Shown here: one piece after another, positions 25,836 to 35,400 of the stretch
How positions within the stretch are numbered: the first letter of the stretch is position 1
Layout of the letters: each line of letters begins with the position of its first letter
Assembly: GCF_017311165.1 (NCBI RefSeq)
Contig: NZ_CP062973.1
Coordinates: 1,240,001-1,304,000, forward strand
DNA length: 64,000 nt
Source: Psychroflexus sp. ALD_RP9
GTDB lineage: Bacteria; Bacteroidota; Bacteroidia; Flavobacteriales; Flavobacteriaceae
Direction of reading: 5' to 3'
Translations under genes and position numbers: made by a program
The notes under the pieces: generated by a model
Database searches by the model: none
What the model was told of the DNA's origin: nothing
Seen by the model: only the letters and a program-made list of their open reading frames with translations

Positions 25836-28000
25836 TTATTTAACAATAATTTTTTTGTTGAAGTTTTTATTATCGAATTGAATGTTGATGTTATAAACAC
25901 CAGCACTCAAGTTTTGGGTTGCATGAGTAGTAATCGTGTTAGAGTGAGCAGTTAAAGTTTCTTTAGAGATCAAGCGTCCAGCCATATCGACTAATTCTAG
26001 TGTAACTTCTTGCCCTGCGATTTGAGGTATATCGATGTTAAGCACGTCAACAACAGGGTTTGGATATACACTAATGTTGTTTTCAGTGATGTCATTAATG
26101 TTTAAACTCACTTGCTCAAAAATCAACTCAAATCTTGTGTTAGAAACACTTTCAGGAATACTTGAATTCGCTGTAAAGTTGTAAGTAAAAGCTTGATTAG
26201 TAGGTAATTCGACTATATCATTGGTGTAATGATCTTTTAATTTAATCTGTGTTTGATCAAGGTTACCAAGTTTAAGTTCAATCTGGTAGTCGGTGTTTTT
26301 GTAATCCCAGATAAATAGTTGAATACTTTCATTAGGTTCAGGGATTTGTCGACGTTCAACCGCTAACCAGTTATTGTTATGTTCAATAGCGATTGATTCA
26401 TCAGAATTCCAAAATTTAGGAGCGTCGTTATTTAAGACGGTATTATCAAAGTTTTGGTTAAGCATAATTTTAATACCATCAACGAGCTTAAAGCTATTGT
26501 CATGCGCGCGTTTAAGATTAGCAGTAATTACACTAGTTTGGTCAATACTAAAGGTTTCGTTAGTCAAACTCTGATCAACCGCTTTTTTATAAGTTTCTTT
26601 AAATGTAAGGCTAGGAGCGGCTGCTGTATTTTTGATAAAAAAGGCTTGATTAGGCTGTAAAAACTTATTGGCACCAGAACCAGAAGGCGTAGACGATCCG
26701 TTAGTCGTGGTTAAGTCAACAGTTGCATATCCACCACGTGTACCAAGTGTTGGGTCGTAGATATACATAAAAGATGAGCTTAAATTGTTAGCATCAGAAC
26801 TTTCCAGTAAAGCTTTCATATCAACTTGTGCTTGATATGGATTAGCGACCAAGCTATATTGATCTATATCAGTTGCAAGGTTAGTGACATTTACATCACC
26901 AGTTTCTAATTCACCAGTAAAGCGAAGCGTTGTTGCAGAGCCTAATTGAAAGTTATTTACTCTTAAGTCAAGTTCACGGCCACCTCTTACCAATAAAGAG
27001 TATGGATCACCAACATTAAAGGTCTGTGTATCTGTATTAGGCACAGAACCCCATTGTTGTGTTGACTCATCCCAGCTAAACATAGAAGGGTTACCTGTGA
27101 TGGTGGCATCAAAGCCATTAGCACCAACAGTAGAACCAGTTACATGTGTACCAAAGCCAGGTGTTTCACTAATGCCAGTGTAATCATCAATATTAGAAAC
27201 ACTATTACCTTCTTGAATGTTATCTCTAATCGTTTCTTTACCACAGGTAACGGTAGTGTTAACAGATGCTGCGGTATATCTAAATGCACGATTACTAGCA
27301 GGGATATAACGTTCAACAATGACACAACCTGAAACAGTACTACCTGAAGCTACTTCTGATAAAACAGCTGTTCCAGATGCATTACTTTTAAAAGTTAAAA
27401 AATCACCACTTTGAATATTAAAGTCCCCATTATCTAAATCTAAAGTTTCAAATAAATCGGCGTCATCAGTAAGTGTAACACCAGCAGAATTGTTAACACG
27501 AATATTAGTAAAACTACCAGCGTCTGAACCATCACCGTCGATTGATTGAGCAGAATTGCCATCAAATACGACATAACCAGCACCATCAAAATCACCATTA
27601 TTAGTGAGGTTACCCTTTAGATTAAGAGTATTTCCGTCATTAACACTAACGGTAAATGTAGGGTCTACAGTTAGGTTGTTAACCGCTTGATTAGAGCTAA
27701 CCGTTGAATTAGCTCGGATAATAGCATTATTATCTAAGGTTGGCACGAGGTCAAAATTCCAATTGGAAGCTGTAGACCAGTCTCCTGCAACATCTTGAAT
27801 AAAGTCACAGCCACTAACCACTGTATCATCAGTAGTTGCTGCGAGATTAGTACCATCATAACCAGCAGCAATAACAAGGCCATCAGCGTCTACACTCGGT
27901 GTTCCAGTTCCGAATACGCCATCATCTCCGCCATCAGCATTATTACTCTCGTAGTATTCATTAGCGTCACTACAACCATCACCATCTGAATCTAAATCTA
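25836..28000 (-). repeat. 2165-bp near-identical repeat, copy B
   Basis: This is the partner of 20579-22743. It codes for the shared C-terminal half, including the T9SS sorting domain, of the 1542-aa protein. The few differences are mostly silent; one gives Gly for Ala in 'GGDDGVFGTG'. Confidence 0.95.
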
Positions 28001-30464
28001 GATTATCAGGTATTCCATCACCGTCTGTGTCAACAGTGTAATAAACGCTTCCATCAGCAAGTGTTGGACCAACGACTGCTTGGTCTATAACTAAGGTATT
28101 TGTTGCTGACCAAGTTACAGGGTTGACTCCTAGTTCCGGGTACATAGGTTCTAATGGAGATGTTGCAGAACGTCTACCAAAAAAACTTACGTTTCCATTC
28201 CCATCTATAATTACACGAACAACAGGCTCAGCTGTAAAGCTCCAAACACTAGCAATCCCACATTCTTCATAACGACAATCATCAGATGCAAATCGCATAA
28301 AATTAGAATCTGCAGGTGTTCCAGCAATTTGATATTGAAATTCAGGATCAGATGGGTTTAGGCTTTGACCGTTAAATGTTAAATTAAATGAATTATCTAA
28401 TTCGGTAAACTCTAAAACAAGCTGCCCACCATCAACGCCAATATTGGGAATATTATTAAAGGTAAAGCTATCACCATCAGTTAAGTTAAATGTGTCGTTT
28501 GCAATTTCATCAGTATCTAAAATGCCATCATTATCGTCGTCTAAGTCGTCTGCATCTAAAACGCCATCACCATCAGTGTCAACTTGAGGAGCGACAAAAG
28601 AACTAGTTGTATTGTTAGTTTCATCAGGGTCACGTAAGTTACCATCAATTGTAGCTGAGTAGACATGATTGCCTGTGGCATTAACTGTGGCGACAACTTC
28701 AAGTGTTTCAGTATCGCCGAAGTCTAAATTACCAAGTGTCCATAAACCTGTTCCAGAATTATAAGATCCAACACTTGGGCTTGCACTTACAAAACTATAA
28801 CCGTCCGGTAGTAGCGCATCGATATTGACACCTGTATTATTAGATGTTCCTAAATTTTCAGCAGTAAATGTAAAAGTAACATTGTCTCCTGGGTCAGGTG
28901 TAGTGTTACTTACAGAAGAAAAAATCTCTAAATTAGACTCTCCAACTGAAAACCCTAAATAGAAGGCATCACCTGCAGGATCTGTTGTATTGGCTGACCA
29001 GCTACCAGCGCCATTACCGCGTAAATATGTTCTTAAAGTTAAACTTGTTAAACCTTCACCATTTAAGCGAACCGAACCTGAGCTAGCTGATGCACCTGTA
29101 GCTCCAGGACTAGCATCGGCATGATTAATTTGGTTTCCAATCACTTCAAAAGGAGCAGTTCCTGACAAACGCTCAAGGCTAACGCCAGTGTTTGTGTTAA
29201 TAACGTCAAACTCAACTGAAAAGTTAGTTCCGCCAGAGGCGCCACCTAGTCCTGCAATATGAAGTATAGGATTATCAACCGGACGATCAAAGCTAATTTC
29301 GATGTCATACATTTGTACACGACTGGACGTAGCAGGGCCACCGTTTAGAGTTGAAGAGATAGCTATAAATTGAACACCTTGATTTTCTGTTACAGCTATT
29401 CCTGAGCCTGTTACAGAGTTGTAAGAGGTGAAATATTCATTAACGGCACCACCAAATACGTTCATATCTTCAAGTATTGAGTTAGCAGCAGTCGTGTAAC
29501 CAATTGCACCTGTTGCTGAAGCTGCTAATCCTGAGAAATTGTATTGATGATTAGTGAGATTAAAATCTGCATTTAATTCAGGCGTATAAGTAGAAAAAGT
29601 GTTAGCTGCAGGATTATCTTGATTGTTTCTAAACCGGATAGAGGTTGACTGTATAGGGCCATTTCCAGTAGGGTTACCATCACCTTGTGCAAATTCTAAA
29701 GCGCCGTCTTGACCACTATTGGTTAGTTGATTGTAAGAAATAACAACTCTACCATTACCTCCGGCGCCGCCATCAGGAGAGCCGCCAAATGTAACTCTTC
29801 GCGATCCGCCACCGCCGCCGCCAGGAGTTTGGCCCGAAGTTCCACTACCAGAACCTGATGTAACACCATTACCGCCGTTACCGCCTCCGGCAGGAGCCGA
29901 AGCCCCAGTTGATCCAATTGCGTTATTACCATTTGAAGAAATTCCAGCTGATGAACCGCCACCACCAGAATTATCTGATGATTCACTTGCTCCATCTCCA
30001 CCGCTGAAACGAACTGAGCCTATACCTGAAGAGGCTAAACCACCTGATCCACCAGGAGATGAATTATCTCCTACGGAGTTACCACCAACGGCTCTAACAA
30101 ATACAGTCGAGTTGGAACTAGCCTCTGATGTCCCACCAGAGGCAGTGCTTGTTGATCCTGCGCCAACAGTATAATTTATAACTTGTCCAGGAAAAACGCT
30201 AATAGTTTCGCGTGAATACGCACCGCCGCCTCCGCCGCCAGATGCATTAGTTCCACAGCAACTCGCATCTCCACCACGTCCACCACCACCCCAAGTTTCT
30301 ACGGTGATTTCTGTAACGCCAGCAGGAACAGTAAATGTTCCTGTGCCAGGTGTATCAAACACTTCTGTTTCTGTTGTAGTTTGAGCATAAGTTAAAGATG
30401 TAATTAAAGTAACTACAATTAAACATAACTTAAAAAACAATTTGTTAGGTAGTATTGTTTTCAT
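25836..30464 (-). CDS. Giant T9SS cell-surface protein with glycine-rich and DUF11 domains
   Basis: This 1542-aa protein has a signal peptide ending near 'LTYAQ'. A glycine-rich domain ('FTVPAGVTEITVETWGGGGR', then Gly/Ser-rich stretches to about residue 245) comes first. A long beta-rich region follows, then a DUF11-type repeat near residues 515-600 ('VSNTTPDPGDNVTFTFTAEN'), Asp-rich TSP3-like repeats ('DTDGDGVLDADDLDDDNDG') and the shared C-terminal half with its T9SS sorting domain. The first residues also resemble those of the 1692-aa protein. The two are tandem paralogues with exchanged N-terminal modules. They are likely surface adhesins; no enzyme motif is seen. Confidence 0.85.
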   Translation of the reverse strand: MKTILPNKLFFKLCLIVVTLITSLTYAQTTTETEVFDTPGTGTFTVPAGVTEITVETWGGGGRGGDASCCGTNASGGGGGGAYSRETISVFPGQVINYTVGAGSTSTASGGTSEASSNSTVFVRAVGGNSVGDNSSPGGSGGLASSGIGSVRFSGGDGASESSDNSGGGGSSAGISSNGNNAIGSTGASAPAGGGNGGNGVTSGSGSGTSGQTPGGGGGGSRRVTFGGSPDGGAGGNGRVVISYNQLTNSGQDGALEFAQGDGNPTGNGPIQSTSIRFRNNQDNPAANTFSTYTPELNADFNLTNHQYNFSGLAASATGAIGYTTAANSILEDMNVFGGAVNEYFTSYNSVTGSGIAVTENQGVQFIAISSTLNGGPATSSRVQMYDIEISFDRPVDNPILHIAGLGGASGGTNFSVEFDVINTNTGVSLERLSGTAPFEVIGNQINHADASPGATGASASSGSVRLNGEGLTSLTLRTYLRGNGAGSWSANTTDPAGDAFYLGFSVGESNLEIFSSVSNTTPDPGDNVTFTFTAENLGTSNNTGVNIDALLPDGYSFVSASPSVGSYNSGTGLWTLGNLDFGDTETLEVVATVNATGNHVYSATIDGNLRDPDETNNTTSSFVAPQVDTDGDGVLDADDLDDDNDGILDTDEIANDTFNLTDGDSFTFNNIPNIGVDGGQLVLEFTELDNSFNLTFNGQSLNPSDPEFQYQIAGTPADSNFMRFASDDCRYEECGIASVWSFTAEPVVRVIIDGNGNVSFFGRRSATSPLEPMYPELGVNPVTWSATNTLVIDQAVVGPTLADGSVYYTVDTDGDGIPDNLDLDSDGDGCSDANEYYESNNADGGDDGVFGTGTPSVDADGLVIAAGYDGTNLAATTDDTVVSGCDFIQDVAGDWSTASNWNFDLVPTLDNNAIIRANSTVSSNQAVNNLTVDPTFTVSVNDGNTLNLKGNLTNNGDFDGAGYVVFDGNSAQSIDGDGSDAGSFTNIRVNNSAGVTLTDDADLFETLDLDNGDFNIQSGDFLTFKSNASGTAVLSEVASGSTVSGCVIVERYIPASNRAFRYTAASVNTTVTCGKETIRDNIQEGNSVSNIDDYTGISETPGFGTHVTGSTVGANGFDATITGNPSMFSWDESTQQWGSVPNTDTQTFNVGDPYSLLVRGGRELDLRVNNFQLGSATTLRFTGELETGDVNVTNLATDIDQYSLVANPYQAQVDMKALLESSDANNLSSSFMYIYDPTLGTRGGYATVDLTTTNGSSTPSGSGANKFLQPNQAFFIKNTAAAPSLTFKETYKKAVDQSLTNETFSIDQTSVITANLKRAHDNSFKLVDGIKIMLNQNFDNTVLNNDAPKFWNSDESIAIEHNNNWLAVERRQIPEPNESIQLFIWDYKNTDYQIELKLGNLDQTQIKLKDHYTNDIVELPTNQAFTYNFTANSSIPESVSNTRFELIFEQVSLNINDITENNISVYPNPVVDVLNIDIPQIAGQEVTLELVDMAGRLISKETLTAHSNTITTHATQNLSAGVYNINIQFDNKNFNKKIIVK

Positions 30465-30501
30465 ATTTCAATAATTAATCGATATCATCTCTATTAAGAT
30501 G

Positions 30502-30509
30502 CAAAGATA
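30502..30509 (-). promoter_or_regulatory. -7 element TATCTTTG before the 1542-aa T9SS gene
   Basis: This is an exact TAnnTTTG match on the minus strand, 37 bp before the ATG at 30464. No TTG stands at the standard distance. Confidence 0.5.
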
Positions 30510-30714
30510 TGACAATGAGACAACTAAGTATTTTTAAAATTGCTCAATAGTAATAATTATTGCTATAAATAAGTAATTTTGCAGTTAAATTCTAATCAAA
30601 CCATTGTTTATGCTCATAAGTTGTCTCTAAAATTTAGACATGAAGAGGACCAACTCATCATTTAAAAGTGTAAATGACTAATTAAAAAATGCTAATAGTT
30701 TGAGTGTTTTAAAT

Positions 30715-31485
30715 TTACAAGTATTGAATGTAACCAATACCTACCCAAAAAATCCAGTCATTATATTTGTTACCACTGCTTGGGTTAAGGCCTTCTACCA
30801 TATCGTCAAAATAAACATGCCAGCGACCTTCTAAATTAAGCTCACTCATTTCATCTAATTTGATTTTAGCACCAACCTGAAAGTTTAGTGCTCCTGTTGT
30901 GAGGTTTGTACTCGAAATCCTTGGTTCTTCGCCTTGGTCCCATAAAAACGTAGGCCAGGTATTATCAATAGAGCCTAAACGCCCTGGTAAACTAGTTTCG
31001 TTGTTTGGATTAGCAAAAGCCACACCAATGCCAAAGCCAGCATAAGGTGTTATTTGATTGGCGCTTGTTTCAAACTCTCTAATATCTTTCCAGTACCATT
31101 CTAAACCTGTACCAATTTCAAAAACAGAAGTGCTACCGGTCATAGCACGAAGCTTAAAAGCGTTATCGCTACTACTATTTACATAAACACCATAGTGCTC
31201 TAGGTTTGTTTTATGAAAACTAAGTTGAGTTCTTACTTTAAAATGCTGGTTAAAATAACGGCTATAACGTGAACTATAAGCAAAATTTAAGTAATGGCTT
31301 AAGCCAATACCAAAACCTGTATTACCAAAATTTGTTTCGGCATCACCACGTTCACCGTAGTCACCTCTAAAACCTACAGGGCCTATAATAACACCTAGTT
31401 CATGATTAAGTTGTTGTGCTTGTGAAGTGTTGAAACTTAACCAGACCATCAAGACTAGAATGATTCGTAAAAGATTGGTTTTCAT
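30715..31485 (-). CDS. Outer-membrane beta-barrel protein of a flavobacterial family (THC0290_0291-like)
   Basis: This 256-aa protein has a Sec signal peptide ('MKTNLLRIILVLMVWLSFNTSQAQ'). The rest is a chain of amphipathic beta strands ('ELGVIIGPVGFRGDYGERGD', 'GFGIGLSHYLNF', 'KVRTQLSFHKTNLEHYG', 'FEIGTGLEWYWKDI', 'TPYAGFGIGVAF') ending in an aromatic strand ('WIFWVGIGYIQYL'), typical of small outer-membrane barrels. I believe it matches the family named THC0290_0291, but that name is from memory. It is divergent from gdhA and has its own -7 element. Function unknown. Confidence 0.75.
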   Translation of the reverse strand: MKTNLLRIILVLMVWLSFNTSQAQQLNHELGVIIGPVGFRGDYGERGDAETNFGNTGFGIGLSHYLNFAYSSRYSRYFNQHFKVRTQLSFHKTNLEHYGVYVNSSSDNAFKLRAMTGSTSVFEIGTGLEWYWKDIREFETSANQITPYAGFGIGVAFANPNNETSLPGRLGSIDNTWPTFLWDQGEEPRISSTNLTTGALNFQVGAKIKLDEMSELNLEGRWHVYFDDMVEGLNPSSGNKYNDWIFWVGIGYIQYL

Positions 31486-31504
31486 AATACTGTAATTAGT
31501 TCGA

Positions 31505-31512
31505 CAAATATA
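31505..31512 (-). promoter_or_regulatory. -7 element TATATTTG of the barrel-protein gene
   Basis: This is an exact TAnnTTTG match 19 bp before the ATG at 31485. A TTG lies 16 bp further upstream (31529-31531), a little closer than the 19-bp consensus. Confidence 0.55.
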
Positions 31513-31623
31513 TAAAACTTTAATTAGTCAAAAAATAAAATTATAAAGCGGAGTAGAATTTAAAAACTATATCAAAACCCCTTTTTTAAGACTTCAAATT
31601 ATCATATCCTTAAAAATATATAG

Positions 31624-31631
31624 TAACTTTG
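31624..31631 (+). promoter_or_regulatory. -7 element TAACTTTG of gdhA
   Basis: This is an exact TAnnTTTG match 37 bp before the gdhA ATG. No TTG is found at the usual distance. Confidence 0.55.
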
Positions 31632-31668
31632 CTAAATATTTAATTTAAACACTATTAAAATTGGTTTA

Positions 31669-33018
31669 ATGGAAAATTTAATTCATGATTTCTTAGAAAA
31701 GGTGTCTGAGCGAAATGCTCATCAACCTGAGTTTCTTCAAGCTGTTGAAGAGGTTGCTGAAACAATAATTCCTTTTATACAGGAGAACGAAAAATATCAA
31801 AATAAAATGCTCTTAGAGCGAATGGTCGAGCCAGAACGCGTGGTTATGTTTCGCGTATCTTGGCTAGACGATCAAGGTCAAATTCAAGTTAACCGTGGTT
31901 TTAGAATTCAAATGAATTCAGCCATTGGTCCTTATAAGGGCGGACTTAGATTCCATCCATCGGTTAATTTAAGTATCTTAAAGTTTTTAGCTTTTGAACA
32001 AGTTTTCAAAAATAGCTTAACAACCTTACCAATGGGTGGCGGAAAAGGTGGTTCTGACTTTGATCCTAAGGGAAAATCAGACAATGAAGTCATGCGTTTT
32101 TGCCAAAGCTTTATGACTGAACTTTACAGACATATTGGTGCTAATACTGATGTGCCAGCTGGTGATATTGGTGTAGGCGCAAGAGAAGTTGGCTTTATGT
32201 TTGGTCAATACAAAAGATTACAAAACGAATTTACAGGTATTTTAACTGGTAAAGGCTTTTCATTCGGCGGTTCTTTAATTAGACCTGAAGCAACGGGTTA
32301 TGGCGTGGTTTACTTTACGCAAGAAATGCTAAAACGTAATAATGACAACCTAAAAGGTAAAAAAGTAGCTATTTCTGGATCTGGAAATGTGGCGCAATAT
32401 GCCTTCCAAAAAGCCATACAGTTAGGTGCTATCGTCGTTACTTTATCTGACTCATCAGGATTTGTTTACAGTAAAGATGGCTTCCACTCTAAAGAATTCG
32501 ACTTTTTACAAGAGCTTAAAAATGAAAAACGTGGTAGAATTCATGAAATGGCTGAAGCGTTTGATCATGTTGAATTTTTTGAAGGTAAGAAGCCTTGGGA
32601 TGTCGGTACTGAAATTGATATTGCTTTGCCATGTGCCACACAAAACGAATTAAATGAAGACGATGCCTACAAGCTCGTTAATAAACAAGTAAAAATCGTT
32701 ACAGAAGGTGCTAACATGCCATGTACACCTGAGGCTGTAGAGCATTTCCATAAAGAAGGCGTCATCTTTGCACCTGGTAAAGCTTCTAATGCTGGTGGTG
32801 TTGCCGTTTCTGGACTTGAAATGTCACAAAACTCTATGCGTTATAACTGGACTGCAGAAGAGGTAGATAACAAATTAAAACAAATCATGAGCGACATTCA
32901 CGAAGCTTGTGTAAAATTCGGTCGCCAAGATCAAGTACCAGTTAATTACGTTAAAGGTGCTAATATCGCTGGCTTTGTAAAAGTGGCAGATGCTATGCTT
33001 GCTCAAGGAGCCGTTTAA
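31669..33018 (+). CDS. gdhA: NADP-type glutamate dehydrogenase
   Basis: This 449-aa protein has the standard length of hexameric bacterial GDH. It shows the substrate-binding stretch 'GPYKGGLRFHPSVN', the catalytic lysine region 'PMGGGKGGSDFDPKGKS' and 'DVPAGDIGVGAREVG'. A Rossmann dinucleotide site follows ('VAISGSGNVAQYA'). It interconverts 2-oxoglutarate plus ammonium and glutamate; this class usually uses NADP(H) in assimilation. It is a single-gene unit with its own -7 element and a strong terminator. Confidence 0.96.
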   Translation: MENLIHDFLEKVSERNAHQPEFLQAVEEVAETIIPFIQENEKYQNKMLLERMVEPERVVMFRVSWLDDQGQIQVNRGFRIQMNSAIGPYKGGLRFHPSVNLSILKFLAFEQVFKNSLTTLPMGGGKGGSDFDPKGKSDNEVMRFCQSFMTELYRHIGANTDVPAGDIGVGAREVGFMFGQYKRLQNEFTGILTGKGFSFGGSLIRPEATGYGVVYFTQEMLKRNNDNLKGKKVAISGSGNVAQYAFQKAIQLGAIVVTLSDSSGFVYSKDGFHSKEFDFLQELKNEKRGRIHEMAEAFDHVEFFEGKKPWDVGTEIDIALPCATQNELNEDDAYKLVNKQVKIVTEGANMPCTPEAVEHFHKEGVIFAPGKASNAGGVAVSGLEMSQNSMRYNWTAEEVDNKLKQIMSDIHEACVKFGRQDQVPVNYVKGANIAGFVKVADAMLAQGAV

Positions 33019-33040
33019 TTTTAGAATAGCATAAATTTAA

Positions 33041-33068
33041 AAAGCTCGACTTTGGTCGGGCTTTTTTT
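33041..33068 (+). terminator. Rho-independent terminator after gdhA
   Basis: A 10-bp stem (AAAGCTCGAC with GTCGGGCTTT, one G-U pair) has a TTTG loop and seven T. It separates gdhA from the porZ-recO pair. Confidence 0.88.
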
Positions 33069-33102
33069 ATAATATTTGTACACTTTTTAAGTTAATAAAA
33101 GT

Positions 33103-35400
33103 ATGAAGCTAAACCTCTATTTAATTTGTTGTTTCTTTCTGTTAAATTTTAGCATTGCCCAAGAATTTAATCAAAATTGGGAAGGGCATTTTTCTTACTT
33201 CAACGTATCTGGGCTAAGCACTTCACCTCAAAATATTTATGCTGCCGCCGAGAATGCTTACTTTACTTATAACACAATCAATACATTTACCGAAACCACT
33301 TCAACTATAAATGGATTATCTGGAGAAAAAATTTCAGCAATTTACCACTCTAACAGCTTTCAGCTTACGGTCTTAGGTTACGAATCTGGTCTCATTCAAT
33401 TGGTGATGGATAATAACCAAAACGTTTTCTCTGTTGTAGATATACTAAATAAAGTAAGTATTTCACCCAACCAAAAACGCATTAATCATTTTTTTGAATT
33501 TGAAGGAAATCTTTATATTTCAACCGATTTTGGTATAGCCGTTTACGATTTAGAAAACTTAGAATTTGGAGACTCTTTTTTTATCGGAAATAATGCTGCT
33601 CAACTTCAAATTAATCAAACACACGTCTTTAATAACACAATTTATGCCGCTTCTACTGCAGGCGGAATCAGGTATGCAGCCGTTAACAATCCTGACTTAG
33701 TCGATTTTAATGAGTGGCAAAGCCTAGGCTCAGGCAGTTGGAAACAAATTCAAGCCACATCTACACAACTATTTGCTATGCGTTTTGATAATCGATTGTT
33801 TGAATTAAGTGGAACTAACCTGAGTTTAGTTGAAGCTTTTCCGCAAGAAGTTAGAGACTTTAGAGCCGAGCAAAACCAAATTGTGCTTTGCTTTCCAGAC
33901 CAAGTTGAAGTTTACGATGTAAATTTTAATCTGCAGTACTTTGTAAGCGACCTGACTGAAACAAACCTTGACTTAAACACTGCAGTGAGCTTAAATAACA
34001 GTTTGTACCTAGCCGACCGTAATTTAGGTGTTTTAAAAATTACCGCTCAAAATCAAACTGATTTTGTTAACATCACACCAGACGGACCTTTATCAAATAA
34101 GGTTTTTAGTGTAGAAGTGCAACCTGGCCATATTTGGTGTGTTTATGGCGAATATACCCAGTTTTTTAATCCATTTCCGCTAACTTCTCGTGGTGCAAGT
34201 CATTTTAGAAACGGAGAATGGTTTAATTTAAGTTTTGAAGATTTAGACCAAACCCGTGAACTTTCTGATATCACTTACGACCCTCAAAACTTCAATCGGG
34301 TTTTTTTAAGCAGTTATTTTGATGGCCTACTTGAAATTGAAGATGATGTGGTCGTTAATCACTATCAAGCTTCAAACTCTAATATACAAGGTGTGCCTTC
34401 AAATATTAATGATAATCGCGTTGGTGCATCAGCCTTTAATAATCAAGGCGATTTATATTTTACTAATTCATTATCTGAATTCCCGCTTAAACAACTTTCA
34501 AGTTCAGGCACTATACAAGGGCTAGATACTTCTGAAAGTTTTGTAACTGCCACCAATGAAGCTAGTAGTAAAATAGCCGTAGACCGTCAAGGTAATGCTT
34601 ATTTTGCCTCGTTTAAAACAGGTGTTATTGCTTATGAAGCGGCCACAGGAAAATCAGGTGCCATAAACTCTAATATTGATGGTGTCGATTTTCCAGACGC
34701 ATTTAATGAAAACCCATCAATCACAGCCTTAGAGTTTGATCAAAATAACCGTTTATGGATTGGTACGAATGTGGGCTTAAGGGTCGCTTTTTCGCCAGCT
34801 GGTATTTTTGAAGAAGATCCTTTTGTTACAGTAGCACCTATCATTATTGAAGATGTTGATGGTCTCGCTCAAGAGTTATTATTTGAGCAGTTTATAACCG
34901 ATATTGCCATTGATGGTGCAAATAATAAGTGGATTGCTACGGCAGATTCTGGTGTGGTTCAGGTCTCGGCAAATGGCCAAGAAGTGCTCAATATTTTTAC
35001 AGAAGATAATTCGCCTTTGCCTACAAACTCAGTGCGTTCGGTAAGTGTTGATCAAGACACAGGCGTTGTTTATTTTGGAACTACACAAGGCTTGGTGTCT
35101 TATAATACCAATATTACGGGAAGTAATGAAGATTTAGAAAACGTGCGTGTATTTCCTAATCCAGTTCGACCTGGATATAATGGCTTGGTAACTATTGATG
35201 GTTTAATTGATGATGCTAATGTTAAGATTACAGATATTTCAGGTAACTTGGTTTACGAAGAAACTGTTAATGGTGGTACTATTCAATGGGATACGACGGC
35301 TTTTGGTAGGCACAAGGTAGCTTCGGGTGTTTATTTAGTACTTATTACAGGTGCTGACCAAGTTGAAACCAAGGTTGCCAAAATCATGATTATACGTTAA
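33103..35400 (+). CDS. porZ: T9SS component PorZ-like protein (beta-propellers plus C-terminal sandwich)
   Basis: This 765-aa protein has a signal peptide ending near 'FSIAQ'. It is made of propeller-type repeats ('GLSGEKISAIYHSN', 'FLSSYFDGLLEI', 'NRLWIGTNVGLRV', 'NKWIATADSGVVQV', 'VYFGTTQGLVSYN'), which fits the two propellers of PorZ. A C-terminal T9SS-type sandwich follows ('VRVFPNPVRPGYNGLVTIDG ... KVAKIMIIR'). In Porphyromonas, PorZ is part of the surface attachment complex that hands anionic LPS to the sortase step. Length, architecture and the position just before recO, a common flavobacterial order, support the call. Its stop overlaps the recO ATG by one base. Confidence 0.8.
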   Translation: MKLNLYLICCFFLLNFSIAQEFNQNWEGHFSYFNVSGLSTSPQNIYAAAENAYFTYNTINTFTETTSTINGLSGEKISAIYHSNSFQLTVLGYESGLIQLVMDNNQNVFSVVDILNKVSISPNQKRINHFFEFEGNLYISTDFGIAVYDLENLEFGDSFFIGNNAAQLQINQTHVFNNTIYAASTAGGIRYAAVNNPDLVDFNEWQSLGSGSWKQIQATSTQLFAMRFDNRLFELSGTNLSLVEAFPQEVRDFRAEQNQIVLCFPDQVEVYDVNFNLQYFVSDLTETNLDLNTAVSLNNSLYLADRNLGVLKITAQNQTDFVNITPDGPLSNKVFSVEVQPGHIWCVYGEYTQFFNPFPLTSRGASHFRNGEWFNLSFEDLDQTRELSDITYDPQNFNRVFLSSYFDGLLEIEDDVVVNHYQASNSNIQGVPSNINDNRVGASAFNNQGDLYFTNSLSEFPLKQLSSSGTIQGLDTSESFVTATNEASSKIAVDRQGNAYFASFKTGVIAYEAATGKSGAINSNIDGVDFPDAFNENPSITALEFDQNNRLWIGTNVGLRVAFSPAGIFEEDPFVTVAPIIIEDVDGLAQELLFEQFITDIAIDGANNKWIATADSGVVQVSANGQEVLNIFTEDNSPLPTNSVRSVSVDQDTGVVYFGTTQGLVSYNTNITGSNEDLENVRVFPNPVRPGYNGLVTIDGLIDDANVKITDISGNLVYEETVNGGTIQWDTTAFGRHKVASGVYLVLITGADQVETKVAKIMIIR

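Noticed and set aside
29720..30300. GC-richer stretch that might mark foreign DNA
   Set aside because: It is explained by the glycine codons of the Gly-rich domain in the 1542-aa protein.
30574..30581. Forward TAATTTTG element upstream of the barrel gene
   Set aside because: No ORF follows on the forward strand and no TTG stands at the right distance; single TAnnTTTG matches are frequent at this base composition.
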